Notes under the pieces: generated by a model
The model's input: the letters and a program-made list of their open reading frames with translations, nothing else
Database searches by the model: none
Told to the model about the DNA's origin: nothing
From: Trichocoleus desertorum NBK24
Lineage (GTDB): Bacteria > Cyanobacteriota > Cyanobacteriia > FACHB-46
Direction: 5' to 3'
Assembly (NCBI RefSeq): GCF_030409055.1
Contig: NZ_CP116619.1
Span: forward strand, 3,263,628-3,327,627
DNA: 64,000 bases
Part shown: positions 54,827 to 63,790 of the stretch, in pieces
Position numbering within the stretch: position 1 is the stretch's first letter
Layout of the letters: every line of letters begins with the position of its first letter
Position numbers and translations under genes: made by a program

Positions 54827-55186
54827 ATGCTTTTTGGGTTTCATCAACGAAGGAAATTAAAGACGCTTTTACAACGCCCTGATATAAGCGATGATGAATT
54901 TTTAGCTAACATTAACCTCTCAGATGAAAGAGCTAGAGTAGCTATCCACTCCTTCCGTTTGAAATTAGGAGAAATCTATCGCATCCCTCCAGAGAAGTTG
55001 TACCCAGACGACAGCTTTAGAGAATTGCTTCGCCTCCCAAATCGTGGCTGGGACATGCTGGAGATTATCTTTTTGCTAGAAGAGGTTTTAGGAGTTGGGA
55101 TTGATGTTGAGCAAGTTCCTGATTGGACAAATCGAGAAGTAACCCTAGGGACATGGATTTCAGAATTGCTCTTAAATCTGGTTTAA
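54827..55186 (+). CDS. ACP-like small protein, function unknown
   Basis: A 119-residue soluble helical protein. Its central part, KLGEIYRIPPEKLYPDDSFRELL... WDMLEIIFLLEEVLGVGID, has the pattern of an acyl-carrier-protein fold, but the DSL phosphopantetheine serine is not present (the position reads WDML). It may be an ACP-like regulator that cannot carry a prosthetic group, or just a similar helical fold. Its neighbours give no functional hint. Confidence 0.6.
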   Translation: MLFGFHQRRKLKTLLQRPDISDDEFLANINLSDERARVAIHSFRLKLGEIYRIPPEKLYPDDSFRELLRLPNRGWDMLEIIFLLEEVLGVGIDVEQVPDWTNREVTLGTWISELLLNLV

Positions 55187-55832
55187 GAGTTCGGTGCGTG
55201 TGCTGGGCTCACACACCCTACGAGTTGCAATGGGCGATCGCTAAAACATAAGGCGATCGGATTGTAGAAGGACGGCTATTGCTGGGTTACATCCCGAAAT
55301 AATTGCAATCATGATGCTGAGAGCGATCGCGAGGATTCTCTTGCAGAGACACTTAAATAAGCACCGAAAGACCCATAGTTAGACTCGTCTGGAGGGGGCC
55401 TGGGGGACGCAGCCGTCCCTCAGCGGGAGTTTGAGGGCAGGTGCCCTCAAGGCTCGGATTTGCCATGCCTAACCAACAACCCAATCTTCACCAGAAATTT
55501 AAACTAAGCAGTTTACATTTTTTAACAAAAAACAATATTATGTATTTAGGTATATATCCTCAACTGAGTATATATTCTTATTTGTCCTAGTTCGTGTTGA
55601 CTCAGTCTGTCAAGGAAACGTTTTACAGGAGCGGCGGGAGAAGCAAATTCCCTCTAGCCTGGGCTACTGGTTAAGCTGCCATCCCCATTGTTCAATCATC
55701 GATTTCGAGAGCGCCTAGCACCATCCGGTCTGACCTCCCTTCAATCGGTAGACCTCCTATCAAATCGAGACGGATTGATTCAGCACCCTGAATGCCCTTC
55801 GTAACGAAACGACCGATTTAGTAGGTCTTGAC
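55187..55832. other. 646-base spacer upstream of ndhD
   Basis: Contains the reversed dispersed repeat (55382-55452) and, at about 55550-55580, two copies of GTATATAT 18 bases apart in an AT-rich tract that may belong to a promoter. A 240-base leader to the ndhD start remains without any frame I would defend. No ndhF is found upstream, although ndhF-ndhD pairing is common. Confidence 0.45.
55382..55452 (-). repeat. Dispersed two-hairpin repeat, copy 2 (reverse orientation)
   Basis: Read on the minus strand it gives CCTTGAGGGCACCTGCCCTCA, then GCTGAGGGACGGCTGCGTCC and CCCCTCCAGACGAGTC, aligning with the copies at 28671 and 63586. Compensatory changes retain the first hairpin (TGAGGGC / GCCCTCA here, TTGGGGGC / GCCCCCAA there). 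The GACGAGTC end is shared with copy 3. Confidence 0.75.
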
Positions 55833-57440
55833 ATGAGTACTCATTTTCCTTGGCTCACCACCATCATCCTGCTGCCCCTCGTAGCATCCCTGCCCATCCC
55901 CTTCTTGCCCGGTAAAGACAACAAAGTTGTCCGCTGGTATGCCCTAGGGGTCGGTCTAGTGGATCTCGTCCTGACTCTCTTCACCTTCTGGCAGCATTAC
56001 GATTTACACAATCCGGAGCTACAGCTGGTTGAAAGCTATACCTGGATTTCCCAGCTAGGTCTTAACTGGTCAGTCGGCGTTGATGGTTTATCCATGCCTC
56101 TGGTCCTGCTGACGGCTTTGGTTACAACCCTCGGCATCATGGCAGCTTGGCCCATCACCCATAAGCCTCGCCTGTTCTACTTCCTGATGCTGGCGATGTA
56201 CAGCGCCCAGATTGGAGTATTCGCAGCTCAAGACCTGCTGATGTTCTTCCTGATGTGGGAACTGGAACTCGTCCCCATCTATTTGCTCATTTCAGTTTGG
56301 GGCGGTCAAAATCGCCTCTACGCAGCAACCAAATTCATTCTCTACACGGCAGTTGGTTCGCTGTTTATTTTGGTCGCGGCTTTTGCGATGGCCTTCTATG
56401 GCGACAATGTCACCTTCGATATGCGGGAATTAGCCCTGAAGGACTACTCATTGCCCTTCGAGCTGATTGTCTACGCGGCTTTCCTAATTGCCTACGGCGT
56501 GAAGCTTCCCATGTTTCCCCTACACACCTGGCTACCGGATGCTCACAGTGAAGCGCCTGCTCCTGTGTCCATGCTGTTGGCAGGTGTGATGTTGAAGATG
56601 GGTGGCTACGCGCTGATCCGCATGAACGTGGAAATGCTACCCAACGCTCACGTTTACTTTGCGCCTGTGCTGGCTCTGCTTGGTGTAGTCAATATCATCT
56701 ACGCAGGTTTAACTGCCTTCGCGCAGACCAATTTGAAGCGCCGCATGGCCTACTCTTCCATCTCCCACATGGGCTTTGTTCTGATTGGCATTGCCTCCTT
56801 TACAGAAGTTGGCCTCAGCGGAGCGATGCTGCAAATGATCTCTCACGGTCTGATTGCTGCAGCTCTCTTCTTCCTGTCTGGTGTGGCTTACGAGCGCACT
56901 CACACCTTAATGATGGACAAGATGGGTGGGATGGCGAAGCAAATGCCCATTGTGTTTGCCTTGTTTACCGCTGGTTCAATGGCTTCCTTGGCGCTCCCTG
57001 GCATGAGTGGTTTCATCAGCGAACTGAGTGTATTCCTCGGCTTTACCAGCAGTGAAGCTTACAGCGACCCCTTCAAAGTCGTCGTGGTGTTACTGTCGGC
57101 GGTAGGCTTGATTGTCACTCCCATCTACCTGCTCTCCATGCTGCGGGAAGTGTTCTACGGTACAGCTAGCCCTGAAATGGCGCAGATCAAATTCTGGGAT
57201 GCGAAGCCAAGAGAAGTATTTATCACGGCTTGCCTGATTGTGCCCATCATCGCGATTGGTTTGTATCCCAAGCTGGCGACCCAAACCTACGATGTCAAGA
57301 CGGTGGCGATCGCGACTCAAGCCAAAAACTCTCTCCCTCTAATCGCGGAGCAATCTCCTTCTCGCTTGTTCTCCCGGATCTTAACGGCACCCCAATTGCC
57401 GACTCCTCAAACGGGTGAACTGCTAGGTGTGCTGAAGTAA
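55833..57440 (+). CDS. ndhD: NAD(P)H-quinone oxidoreductase subunit 4 (NdhD, NDH-1)
   Basis: A 535-residue polytopic antiporter-like subunit of the photosynthetic NDH-1 complex, with about 14 membrane segments. Conserved motifs include [17 protein letters not shown] (Glu), [35 protein letters not shown] with the key Lys/His, and [12 protein letters not shown]. The sequence looks closer to the NdhD1 type used in respiration and cyclic electron flow than to the CO2-uptake NdhD3/4 types, but subtype is not settled. No ndhF is adjacent. Confidence 0.93.
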   Translation: MSTHFPWLTTIILLPLVASLPIPFLPGKDNKVVRWYALGVGLVDLVLTLFTFWQHYDLHNPELQLVESYTWISQLGLNWSVGVDGLSMPLVLLTALVTTLGIMAAWPITHKPRLFYFLMLAMYSAQIGVFAAQDLLMFFLMWELELVPIYLLISVWGGQNRLYAATKFILYTAVGSLFILVAAFAMAFYGDNVTFDMRELALKDYSLPFELIVYAAFLIAYGVKLPMFPLHTWLPDAHSEAPAPVSMLLAGVMLKMGGYALIRMNVEMLPNAHVYFAPVLALLGVVNIIYAGLTAFAQTNLKRRMAYSSISHMGFVLIGIASFTEVGLSGAMLQMISHGLIAAALFFLSGVAYERTHTLMMDKMGGMAKQMPIVFALFTAGSMASLALPGMSGFISELSVFLGFTSSEAYSDPFKVVVVLLSAVGLIVTPIYLLSMLREVFYGTASPEMAQIKFWDAKPREVFITACLIVPIIAIGLYPKLATQTYDVKTVAIATQAKNSLPLIAEQSPSRLFSRILTAPQLPTPQTGELLGVLK

Positions 57441-57484
57441 GTTCCTAAATTCCTACGTTAAGGGCAGCATTTAAGGTGCCCAGT

Positions 57485-57519
57485 CCCCTGAAGTCAGCAG
57501 TATGATTTCAGGGGTTTTT
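57485..57519 (+). terminator. Terminator after ndhD
   Basis: CCCCTGAA / TTCAGGGG with a 14-base loop followed by five T. It begins 44 bases after the ndhD stop. Confidence 0.8.
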
Positions 57520-57541
57520 GTTGATTCTAAGGATTTAGACT

Positions 57542-58333
57542 ATGAAAGTTTGGACTTCTGCGCTTTTGGCTCCTGTTGTGGCTTTGGTATGGTCAGCCAC
57601 TGCTGAGGCGGCTCTCCGCACCAAAGTTGTGGAGTACAAGCAAGGAAACACCGTCTTAGAAGGGTACTTGGCCTACGATGATGCGGTGACTGGTAAGCGC
57701 CCTGGGGTGTTGGTCGTGCATGAATGGACAGGCATCGGGCCTTATGTGAAGCGGCGCACCAATCAACTGGCGAAAATGGGCTATGTGGCCTTTGCACCCG
57801 ATATCTATGGCAAGGGCATTCGGCCTAAAAACCCGAAAGAAGCAGGGGCTGAAGCGACTAAGTATCGCTCCAATCGGGCGTTGTTACGCGATCGCGCTAA
57901 TGCGGGCCTCAATGTGTTGCGCCGACAATCCCTGGTTGACCCCAAGCGAATTGCAGCGATCGGGTATTGCTTTGGCGGTGGCACCGTTTTGGAACTAGCT
58001 CGTAGCGGCGCTGATATTGCGGGAGTCGTCAGTTTTCACGGCAACTTAGACACTCCCAATCCAGCCGATGCCAAAAACATCAAAGCTAAAGTTTTGGTAT
58101 TGCATGGCGGTGATGATCCTCTAGTCCCAGATGAGCAGGTGCAGTCCTTTAAGCAAGAGATGCGTCAGGGCAAAGTCAACTGGGAACTGGTGAGCTATGG
58201 CGGGGCTGTCCACAGCTTCACTAGTTTAGAAGCAGGCAACGATGCCTCTACAGGAGTGGCTTACAACCGCACCGCCGATCGCCGCTCTTGGGAGGACATG
58301 AAGCAATTTTTCGCGGAAATCTTTAGAGAGTGA
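57542..58333 (+). CDS. Exported dienelactone hydrolase family protein
   Basis: A 263-residue alpha/beta hydrolase of the DLH family. Signal peptide at residues 1-23 (MKVWTSALLAPVVALVWSATAEA), so it is periplasmic. The nucleophile is Cys in IGYCFGGG (about residue 143), with Asp in LHGGDDPLVP and His in GGAVHSFTS forming the triad. These enzymes hydrolyse cyclic esters; the natural substrate in cyanobacteria is unknown. Begins 22 bases after the ndhD terminator. Confidence 0.87.
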   Translation: MKVWTSALLAPVVALVWSATAEAALRTKVVEYKQGNTVLEGYLAYDDAVTGKRPGVLVVHEWTGIGPYVKRRTNQLAKMGYVAFAPDIYGKGIRPKNPKEAGAEATKYRSNRALLRDRANAGLNVLRRQSLVDPKRIAAIGYCFGGGTVLELARSGADIAGVVSFHGNLDTPNPADAKNIKAKVLVLHGGDDPLVPDEQVQSFKQEMRQGKVNWELVSYGGAVHSFTSLEAGNDASTGVAYNRTADRRSWEDMKQFFAEIFRE

Positions 58334-58376
58334 GGAGAGAGGAGTGAGGAGTGAGGGAGAGAGGAGTCAGAAGACA
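58328..58376. repeat. G/A-rich low-complexity repeat (GAGGAGTGAG)
   Basis: GTGAGGAG, GAGGAGTGAG and GAGAGAGGAGT units repeat just after the hydrolase stop codon. It is the mirror type of the C/T-rich stretch near 43.7 kb. A spacer repeat of no known function. Confidence 0.6.
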
Positions 58377-58488
58377 GAATGTTTTAGTGCTTCGGCGATC
58401 GCTTCTTACAGGGGAAATATCCCTAGTACTTCTGAATTCTGACTCCTCTTTCATCCCACCCTACGGGAACGCCAAAGGCGTACATCCC

Positions 58489-60339
58489 TCATCCTTCCGT
58501 TCTCACCGCTTGCTCCTGCACCAAATTGGGACGAGTTACATTCGAGGTGAAGAGGTTTTGGAAGGCAGTTTTGCGGCGGGCGACGTTGTTGGTGTCAAAG
58601 TTCCACATAGTTTCGTAGTAGAAGAACGACACACCTTTAAAGTCGCGATCGCGTACTGCTTGCACTTGGGCTTGAATTTGTGGAGTTGGCATCAAACGGT
58701 CTTTCAAGCCTGCCAAAATGCCAATTGCAACAGGAATATGTTGCTTGGCTGCTTGAACTTCAGGCTGTTCGAGTTCTGAAATGAAGGTGTTTAAGTCTGT
58801 GCGATAAATCTGGAGCAACAGTTCCTCAACTAAGCCGCGCCGTTCCCAAGTGACCCAATCGGCCAAAAATTCCTCATAGGAAAACTTTTGGGGATTAGGA
58901 GATAGCGAGACGATCGCCTTGGGTTTACGAGCTTTAATCTCCTTAAACGTGCGAGCGAACACCTCGGTGATTTTGTCGGCACGCCAACGAGTCCATTCGG
59001 CATCCTTGGGATCGCGGGGTGGGCTTTGGCCTTGATGTTCTTGTTGGTAAAGCTTGACTGTAATGGGATCGTAACCAAACTGAGCGGGTAGCCCAAAGTG
59101 GTCGTCAAACTGAATGCCGTCAATATCGTATTTGGCGACAATTTCTGTGACCAAATCGATCATGAACTGCTGCACTTCTGGCTGAAAAGGATTGAGCCAA
59201 ACACGACTATGCTTGCCCTCTGCCCAAATCGTGGAACCATCTTGTCGAGTGGTAAGCCAGTCTGGATGACGTGCTACTAGATCTGACTCGGCAGGAGCCA
59301 TGAAGCCAAATTCAAACCAAGGAATGACAGCGAGGTTGTTCCGATGGCCTTCCGCTACGGCTTCCGCCAGCATATCTCGTCCTTGCAATCCTGGCGTTGG
59401 GTCTACCTCTGTGCCAATCACTTTTTTGGCTACTTGGCTAGGGTAGAGTGTATGGCCCCAGTTCCAAACCGTTGGGTAAACAGTGTTGAACTTGAGGTTT
59501 GCTAGGTCTTGTAAGTCATTCTTGAGGCGATCGCGGCTAAACAAAATCTCACTATCGACGTTGGTGAGCCAGACACCCCGAATTTCGCTCGTTTTATTAG
59601 TACTTTGAGGCTGGGATTGAGGTTTGTTACCAGCGATGTATTGAGTAGGAACTAGGGCGAGTTGCTCGGAGCCTGCTCGACTGCGACAAATGGCTGCTGC
59701 TACATCGGCGCGAGTCGCCATTTGATTGGGATTGAGGGCCTTGACGTTGGGATAGTTGACGACAATTTGTTTTTCAGTCGCTGCCGCGATCGCATTCCGG
59801 GCATAGTCAGGAATCACCTGAGCATCATTAAAGCTAGCGCTCAGCGTTGTTGCCACGGGCTGAGCAGCTTTGTAGCCCAAGCCACCTGCTAATGCCACTA
59901 AAACTTGAGCCCGAGGGATATTCTGTGTTGGTCTAAAAATTCGACCTGGATAACCGGACATAAACCCCGCACCAGATGCTTTATCAATCGATTGAGCCGC
60001 CCAATAGTTAGTCGCCACATCACTAAATCGGATGGGTGCGGTCGGTAGGGTAGCATTCACGGCTCCCGGAAACGCTTTCACCACCATTGCAGCGAATTCG
60101 GCGCGAGTCACTGGGGCACCAGGGCGGAAGTTACCGTCGGGGTAGCCGCTGATGATGTTGCGTTCTGCTAGATGCTGAATACAGTTTTGGGCCCAATGGC
60201 CTTGAATATCTTTAAATTTAGTTTGACTCGTTTGGGCAGTGGTGGGGGTCATCAAACCCGCTGCAATCACTATCGCGATCGCAGTCAAAAAGGTGGTGAG
60301 GAAGGTCAGCGGTGAGCGGGGTCGGTAGATTTTACGCAT
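58489..60339 (-). CDS. Family 10-like glycosyl hydrolase (GHL10/DUF187) with three SLH modules
   Basis: A 616-residue exported protein. A positively charged, hydrophobic signal sequence (RSPLTFLTTFLTAIAIVIAAGLMT) leads into three SLH modules, about residues 41-90 (FKDIQGHWAQNCIQHLAERNIISGYPDG), 104-155 and 165-215. The C-terminal catalytic-type domain (about 255-600) begins IRGVWLTNVDSEILFS and includes LAVIPWFEFGFMAP, KYDIDGIQFDDHFG and FSYEEFLADWVTWERRGLVEELL. This TIM-barrel family acts on glycans, probably at the cell wall. Convergent with the dienelactone hydrolase. Confidence 0.88.
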   Translation of the reverse strand: MRKIYRPRSPLTFLTTFLTAIAIVIAAGLMTPTTAQTSQTKFKDIQGHWAQNCIQHLAERNIISGYPDGNFRPGAPVTRAEFAAMVVKAFPGAVNATLPTAPIRFSDVATNYWAAQSIDKASGAGFMSGYPGRIFRPTQNIPRAQVLVALAGGLGYKAAQPVATTLSASFNDAQVIPDYARNAIAAATEKQIVVNYPNVKALNPNQMATRADVAAAICRSRAGSEQLALVPTQYIAGNKPQSQPQSTNKTSEIRGVWLTNVDSEILFSRDRLKNDLQDLANLKFNTVYPTVWNWGHTLYPSQVAKKVIGTEVDPTPGLQGRDMLAEAVAEGHRNNLAVIPWFEFGFMAPAESDLVARHPDWLTTRQDGSTIWAEGKHSRVWLNPFQPEVQQFMIDLVTEIVAKYDIDGIQFDDHFGLPAQFGYDPITVKLYQQEHQGQSPPRDPKDAEWTRWRADKITEVFARTFKEIKARKPKAIVSLSPNPQKFSYEEFLADWVTWERRGLVEELLLQIYRTDLNTFISELEQPEVQAAKQHIPVAIGILAGLKDRLMPTPQIQAQVQAVRDRDFKGVSFFYYETMWNFDTNNVARRKTAFQNLFTSNVTRPNLVQEQAVRTEG

Positions 60340-60430
60340 GGAGAAGTTCTATAAGGCCAAGGTGACAGGCAAAGACGAATGGATGGCGGCTTATCTCTCT
60401 TAATCCAATTAAGTTGCCCCAAATTCCGTC

Positions 60431-60458
60431 AAAAAAAGTGGGCTAGATAAGGCCCACT
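60431..60458 (-). terminator. Terminator for the Sui1 gene
   Basis: On the minus strand, GTGGGC / GCCCAC with an eight-base loop is followed by seven T. It lies 73 bases after the Sui1 stop codon. Confidence 0.75.
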
Positions 60459-60531
60459 TCATCCATGACTATGAAAGTGATGTCACGGTGCCGATCGCGT
60501 CGGTAATGTTACAAAGCGATCGCGTCTCATC

Positions 60532-60894
60532 TCAACCCGACTTGCCACTCGCCTTGGCTTTGTAGCCTAGCTTGGTCAAAATTTCTACGAGCTTCTGTGT
60601 GTGGTCACCCTGAATTTCAATCGCGTTCTCTTTCACAGTGCCACCCGCTCCGCACTGGGCTTTCAGTTTTTTCAGTAGATCGGCTAAGGTTTCTGCCTTG
60701 GCTTGAAATCCCGTAATTTCAGTTACCGTTTTGCCACCCTTGCCTTTGCGGGTCGCCTGCACCTTCAGGTTCTGTTGATTTGGCGGTAGATCGGGCACCG
60801 CACGCGCCAACGCATCAGGATTGGCAGAATTACCAAACTCGGAGTAGACAACGCGATCGCTCTTATCAGTCGGCTTGCGCTTAGAAGAAGCCAT
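60532..60894 (-). CDS. Translation initiation factor Sui1/YciH family
   Basis: A 120-residue SUI1-domain protein. The N-terminal part is basic with VVYSEFGNSAN, and the fold region carries QATRKGKGGKTVTEITGF, TLADLLKKLKAQCGAGGTVKENAIEIQGDH and LTKLGYKAK, matching eIF1/YciH. In bacteria it may influence start codon selection under stress. Lies 14 bases after the small SLH protein gene, so probably in one unit with it. Confidence 0.9.
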   Translation of the reverse strand: MASSKRKPTDKSDRVVYSEFGNSANPDALARAVPDLPPNQQNLKVQATRKGKGGKTVTEITGFQAKAETLADLLKKLKAQCGAGGTVKENAIEIQGDHTQKLVEILTKLGYKAKASGKSG

Positions 60895-60908
60895 AAGTCA
60901 GAACTTGC

Positions 60909-61262
60909 TTATTGCTGAGTGGAATTTGTAGGAGTTGTAGGTTCTCCTTTCAGTCCCCCAATGTAAAACAACCGAGTCACCGCTTCATAGGCCCAGTGAT
61001 CTCTGGGTACATCGGAGAAGGGTGGCTCAAATTGCTCAATTGGGGTTTCGTAGACCTGAGGAATCGGTAGTGGAGCATCTTGACGGCGAATCGGATACCC
61101 CTGGTTTAGAGCGGGATCAGTTGGTATCAGTTGAGCCGTAGAGTCAGTAGGTGAGAGATCAGGGGTTTGAGCTTGAGCAGGCTGAATGGCGATCGCGCTT
61201 CCACTTAAGGTTCCTAAAACCATGAGCCATCCTAGAGGACGAACCAGAATTTTTTGCAGCAT
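60909..61262 (-). CDS. Exported protein with a single truncated SLH motif
   Basis: A 117-residue protein: signal peptide with the hydrophobic PLGWLMVLGTLSGSAIAIQ, a Pro/Thr-rich middle and one C-terminal SLH half (FSDVPRDHWAYEAVTRLFYIGGLKG). ATG at 61262 is preceded by TCCTCC on the coding strand, not a Shine-Dalgarno; the longer upstream frame begins in sequence that does not look coding. One SLH half is unlikely to bind strongly on its own, so it may be a shortened relative. It lies upstream of Sui1 and 82 bases downstream of the flavoprotein. Confidence 0.7.
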   Translation of the reverse strand: MLQKILVRPLGWLMVLGTLSGSAIAIQPAQAQTPDLSPTDSTAQLIPTDPALNQGYPIRRQDAPLPIPQVYETPIEQFEPPFSDVPRDHWAYEAVTRLFYIGGLKGEPTTPTNSTQQ

Positions 61263-61344
61263 AGGAGGATTGAACGTGCAAACTTTATCTCCACGGTAGC
61301 GCGATGGCTTTGGCTGTTGCCCAATTCCGTAGCTCAGGCAACCC

Positions 61345-63465
61345 CTAGGCAATTCCCAGCTTCACTCGCATCACCTCATACAAAACCCGCGATAGTTCCC
61401 GCCGTTGCACAACTTGCTTGTCGATCGGAGTTCTCGCAAAAGCGCGATCGTAGGCAGCAGGCAGAGCTTTTTTGACCAAGAAAGATAGGTGCTCACGGGT
61501 GATGGGGCGTTCTGGAGCAAAACGGCGATCGCCAATGCCCGCCACGATTTGCTTAGCAACTAATGTTTCAATCATCGGATAAGCCCAGCGGAAGTTTGGC
61601 AGCACATCCACGAAAGTTGGCGTGGTGGGTGAAATTAACTCAAAGCCCAGCAGTTTTACCAGTGCGGTCGCGACCACAGCTCGGTTGACACTGGCCTGGG
61701 GCCGAAAGTGTAGATCGGTGTAGTTTTCACTGCGAATAATTCCGGCGGCAGCTAACACTTGAATCGCTTCAAAGTCTGGATCATCGTGAGCAATATCATC
61801 AAACCAGAAGATCGGGATGCCGTTGCGAGCCAGGGTACCTTGCAATCTGCGTTTGAGACTTTCGTTCGTGGCTATATCGCGAACTTCTACCCCTGCATTC
61901 GCAGCTAGGGCGGCTAGATAACCTCCCGCTTCTCCGATCGCCCATTCTACGGGGTGCATCCGATAAGCCGCATTGGTGATGTGGGTGGTGCCAATGCTTT
62001 TAGCCGAGAGTACTAATCCATCAGTGTTGATGGGAATCAACGCGCCGAGCGGCAAGGTGAAGGGCAACGCAATCACGTTTTCCCCTGGCAAACTGGCATG
62101 TCCTGGCTCGTCGTTACCATGCAGATCAAGATAGTGATACTGACCAACACCGACACTATCGTCAAAGCTTTTGGCCCGCGCTTGCCCAGGAAAAAAAGGT
62201 TTGGCAACATCTTCATGGCGAATGGTGGTGGCAGCAATACCCCGTCTCGCTTCGCGGATGTAAGGTTCTAGGGCAATGCCATCGCGAGTCCAAGTGAGGT
62301 CACCACGCGGCTTTAGGTCTGGGACTCCGTTGGTTTGCAAAAAGTGGACATAGGCACGGGCGCGATCGCGGGCTTGTTGAGTGTGACGCTGCCGATCTTC
62401 TCGGCTCACACCCACCAAAACCCCGACTCGATAGTCATTGCCACAGCACCAAGGGCCGTTTTCTCCATGTTGGTGCTGACCCCAGTTGATGACGGTGACA
62501 TCACCAAGGCTAATCGTTTTCTCCTCTTCGGCCACCCGCAGAATTCGTCGATAACGAAAAATACCAAAGGGATTAAAAAACTCACGGGGTTGGGGTTCCC
62601 ACTGCCCTCGGCTTTTGTGCCAGAAAGAAGTGCGAAATTCCTTACTGTTTAACCAGGAAGTGCTGTTGTATCCGGGTGGAGCACCAATGGCAACACCACG
62701 ACCCGGAGCCGTTCGCTCGATCACCGCACCAAAGGTAAAAGATTGCTGACATTGGGGTAATGCTCTTTCGGGTAAAGCTTGCTCTCCGGTTTCACTGCGG
62801 GCTTCTTGGCCCACCCGCGATTCGATGTTGCCTACCTCTAGTAAGTCACCCAAATCGGTCGCTTCCAGAATGACTCTGCTGTTAATCGTGAAGGTGTGAT
62901 TGTTCTGGCGGTTTTGGAAGACTACCCCTGTAATGCGCCGCCGCTGACCTGGATTTTCGGTGGCGACGACGCTAATGGGTTCGGAAAAAGGAATCAGAAT
63001 CAGCTTGCCTTGAGCAATGTAGGGCGCGATCGCTTCGTTCATTGCTGTGGCGGCGACAATAGGGGTGGTGGCTAGGGGGCTGACCCAACCTCCGCCTGGA
63101 TTCGCAACTTTTCTGCCGTTGAGCTTTTGTAATTCCCGTTGGCGATCGCGGAAGGTGCGTTGGGTTTTAGAAATGGCAAACCGCTCACCTTCAACTTGGA
63201 AGGGAGTGGCTGGTTGCCGCAAAAGATCACCATCATCAGAGGCGGGGAGGGCTTGAGCGGTAAATTGCCCACCCACTATCGCTTGGGGTTGGACTAAGCA
63301 AACAGTAACGCCACTCCTTAAGGCCGCTAAGGCGGCAGCATAGGCAGCGGTGGAGCCTCCCACAATCAGGATGGGGTAATCCAGCGATCGCCCATTCTCA
63401 GGTCGAACGAAGGCGTTGTCATCAAACACTCCTCCTTGCTGGCGGATCGGCTGTGGTGTCTGCAT
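61345..63465 (-). CDS. FAD-dependent oxidoreductase fused to C-terminal SLH modules
   Basis: A 706-residue protein. Residues 20-500 form a FAD_oxidored (PF12831-like) flavoprotein: YPILIVGGSTAAYAAALAALRSGV (Rossmann start), GQFTAQALPASDDGD, RRGIAATTIRHEDVAKP and LYTDG-like DGLVLSAKSIGTTHITNAAYRMHPVEWAIGEAGG. Residues about 590-690 add two SLH modules (FRPQASVNRAVVATALVKLLGF and FVDVLPNFRWAYPMIETLVAKQIVAG). No signal peptide is obvious at the chosen start, ATG 63465. An upstream extension to 63606 runs into the dispersed repeat and is rejected. The combination of redox enzyme and wall-anchor modules is unusual. Confidence 0.82.
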   Translation of the reverse strand: MQTPQPIRQQGGVFDDNAFVRPENGRSLDYPILIVGGSTAAYAAALAALRSGVTVCLVQPQAIVGGQFTAQALPASDDGDLLRQPATPFQVEGERFAISKTQRTFRDRQRELQKLNGRKVANPGGGWVSPLATTPIVAATAMNEAIAPYIAQGKLILIPFSEPISVVATENPGQRRRITGVVFQNRQNNHTFTINSRVILEATDLGDLLEVGNIESRVGQEARSETGEQALPERALPQCQQSFTFGAVIERTAPGRGVAIGAPPGYNSTSWLNSKEFRTSFWHKSRGQWEPQPREFFNPFGIFRYRRILRVAEEEKTISLGDVTVINWGQHQHGENGPWCCGNDYRVGVLVGVSREDRQRHTQQARDRARAYVHFLQTNGVPDLKPRGDLTWTRDGIALEPYIREARRGIAATTIRHEDVAKPFFPGQARAKSFDDSVGVGQYHYLDLHGNDEPGHASLPGENVIALPFTLPLGALIPINTDGLVLSAKSIGTTHITNAAYRMHPVEWAIGEAGGYLAALAANAGVEVRDIATNESLKRRLQGTLARNGIPIFWFDDIAHDDPDFEAIQVLAAAGIIRSENYTDLHFRPQASVNRAVVATALVKLLGFELISPTTPTFVDVLPNFRWAYPMIETLVAKQIVAGIGDRRFAPERPITREHLSFLVKKALPAAYDRAFARTPIDKQVVQRRELSRVLYEVMRVKLGIA

Positions 63466-63786
63466 GGCTTGAGTTGGTGGTTGAGGATGGTTGGATGCGG
63501 AAAAGCCTGATTTATGAATTTTAAGCAGAGTCAGAGGTTGTGCAAGATTCGTACAGCTTGATTTAAACTCTGGGCAAATCCAAGCCTTGGGGGCACTCGC
63601 CCCCAAACCCCCGCTGAAGGACGGCTGCGTCCTCCAGACCTCCTCCAGACGAGTCTAAAGGTGGTGTTTCGAGATTTTGTGTTTGGACTTTTATTAAGCC
63701 TTTTTAGTGATCCACCTTCGCAAGCTTCGATTCCTGGCTCCTGTGGTTGAATCTGGTGTAGTTAAACCTGGTGTAGTTAAACCTGG
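63466..63786. other. 321-base spacer between tyrA and the flavoprotein
   Basis: Both neighbours are on the minus strand. The spacer holds copy 3 of the two-hairpin repeat (63586-63655) and a 15-base tandem repeat next to the tyrA stop (63754-63790). The flavoprotein promoter must lie between them and the start codon. Confidence 0.5.
63586..63655 (+). repeat. Dispersed two-hairpin repeat, copy 3
   Basis: CTTGGGGGCACTCGCCCCCAA, then CCGCTGAAGGACGGCTGCGTCC and TCCAGACGAGTC. It aligns over its whole length with copies 1 and 2. It produces a false N-terminal extension of the flavoprotein reading frame. Confidence 0.75.
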
Positions 63787-63790
63787 TTAG
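63754..63790 (+). repeat. Short tandem repeat (TGGTGTAGTTAAACC)
   Basis: A 15-base unit occurs twice in tandem and is followed by a partial third unit (TGGTTAG) that includes the tyrA stop codon on the minus strand. Probably replication slippage. Confidence 0.75.

Noticed and set aside
55467-55589. A 41-residue frame (MPNQQPNLHQKF...) upstream of ndhD
   Set aside because: No ribosome binding site, AT-rich tail and no resemblance to small photosynthetic subunits.
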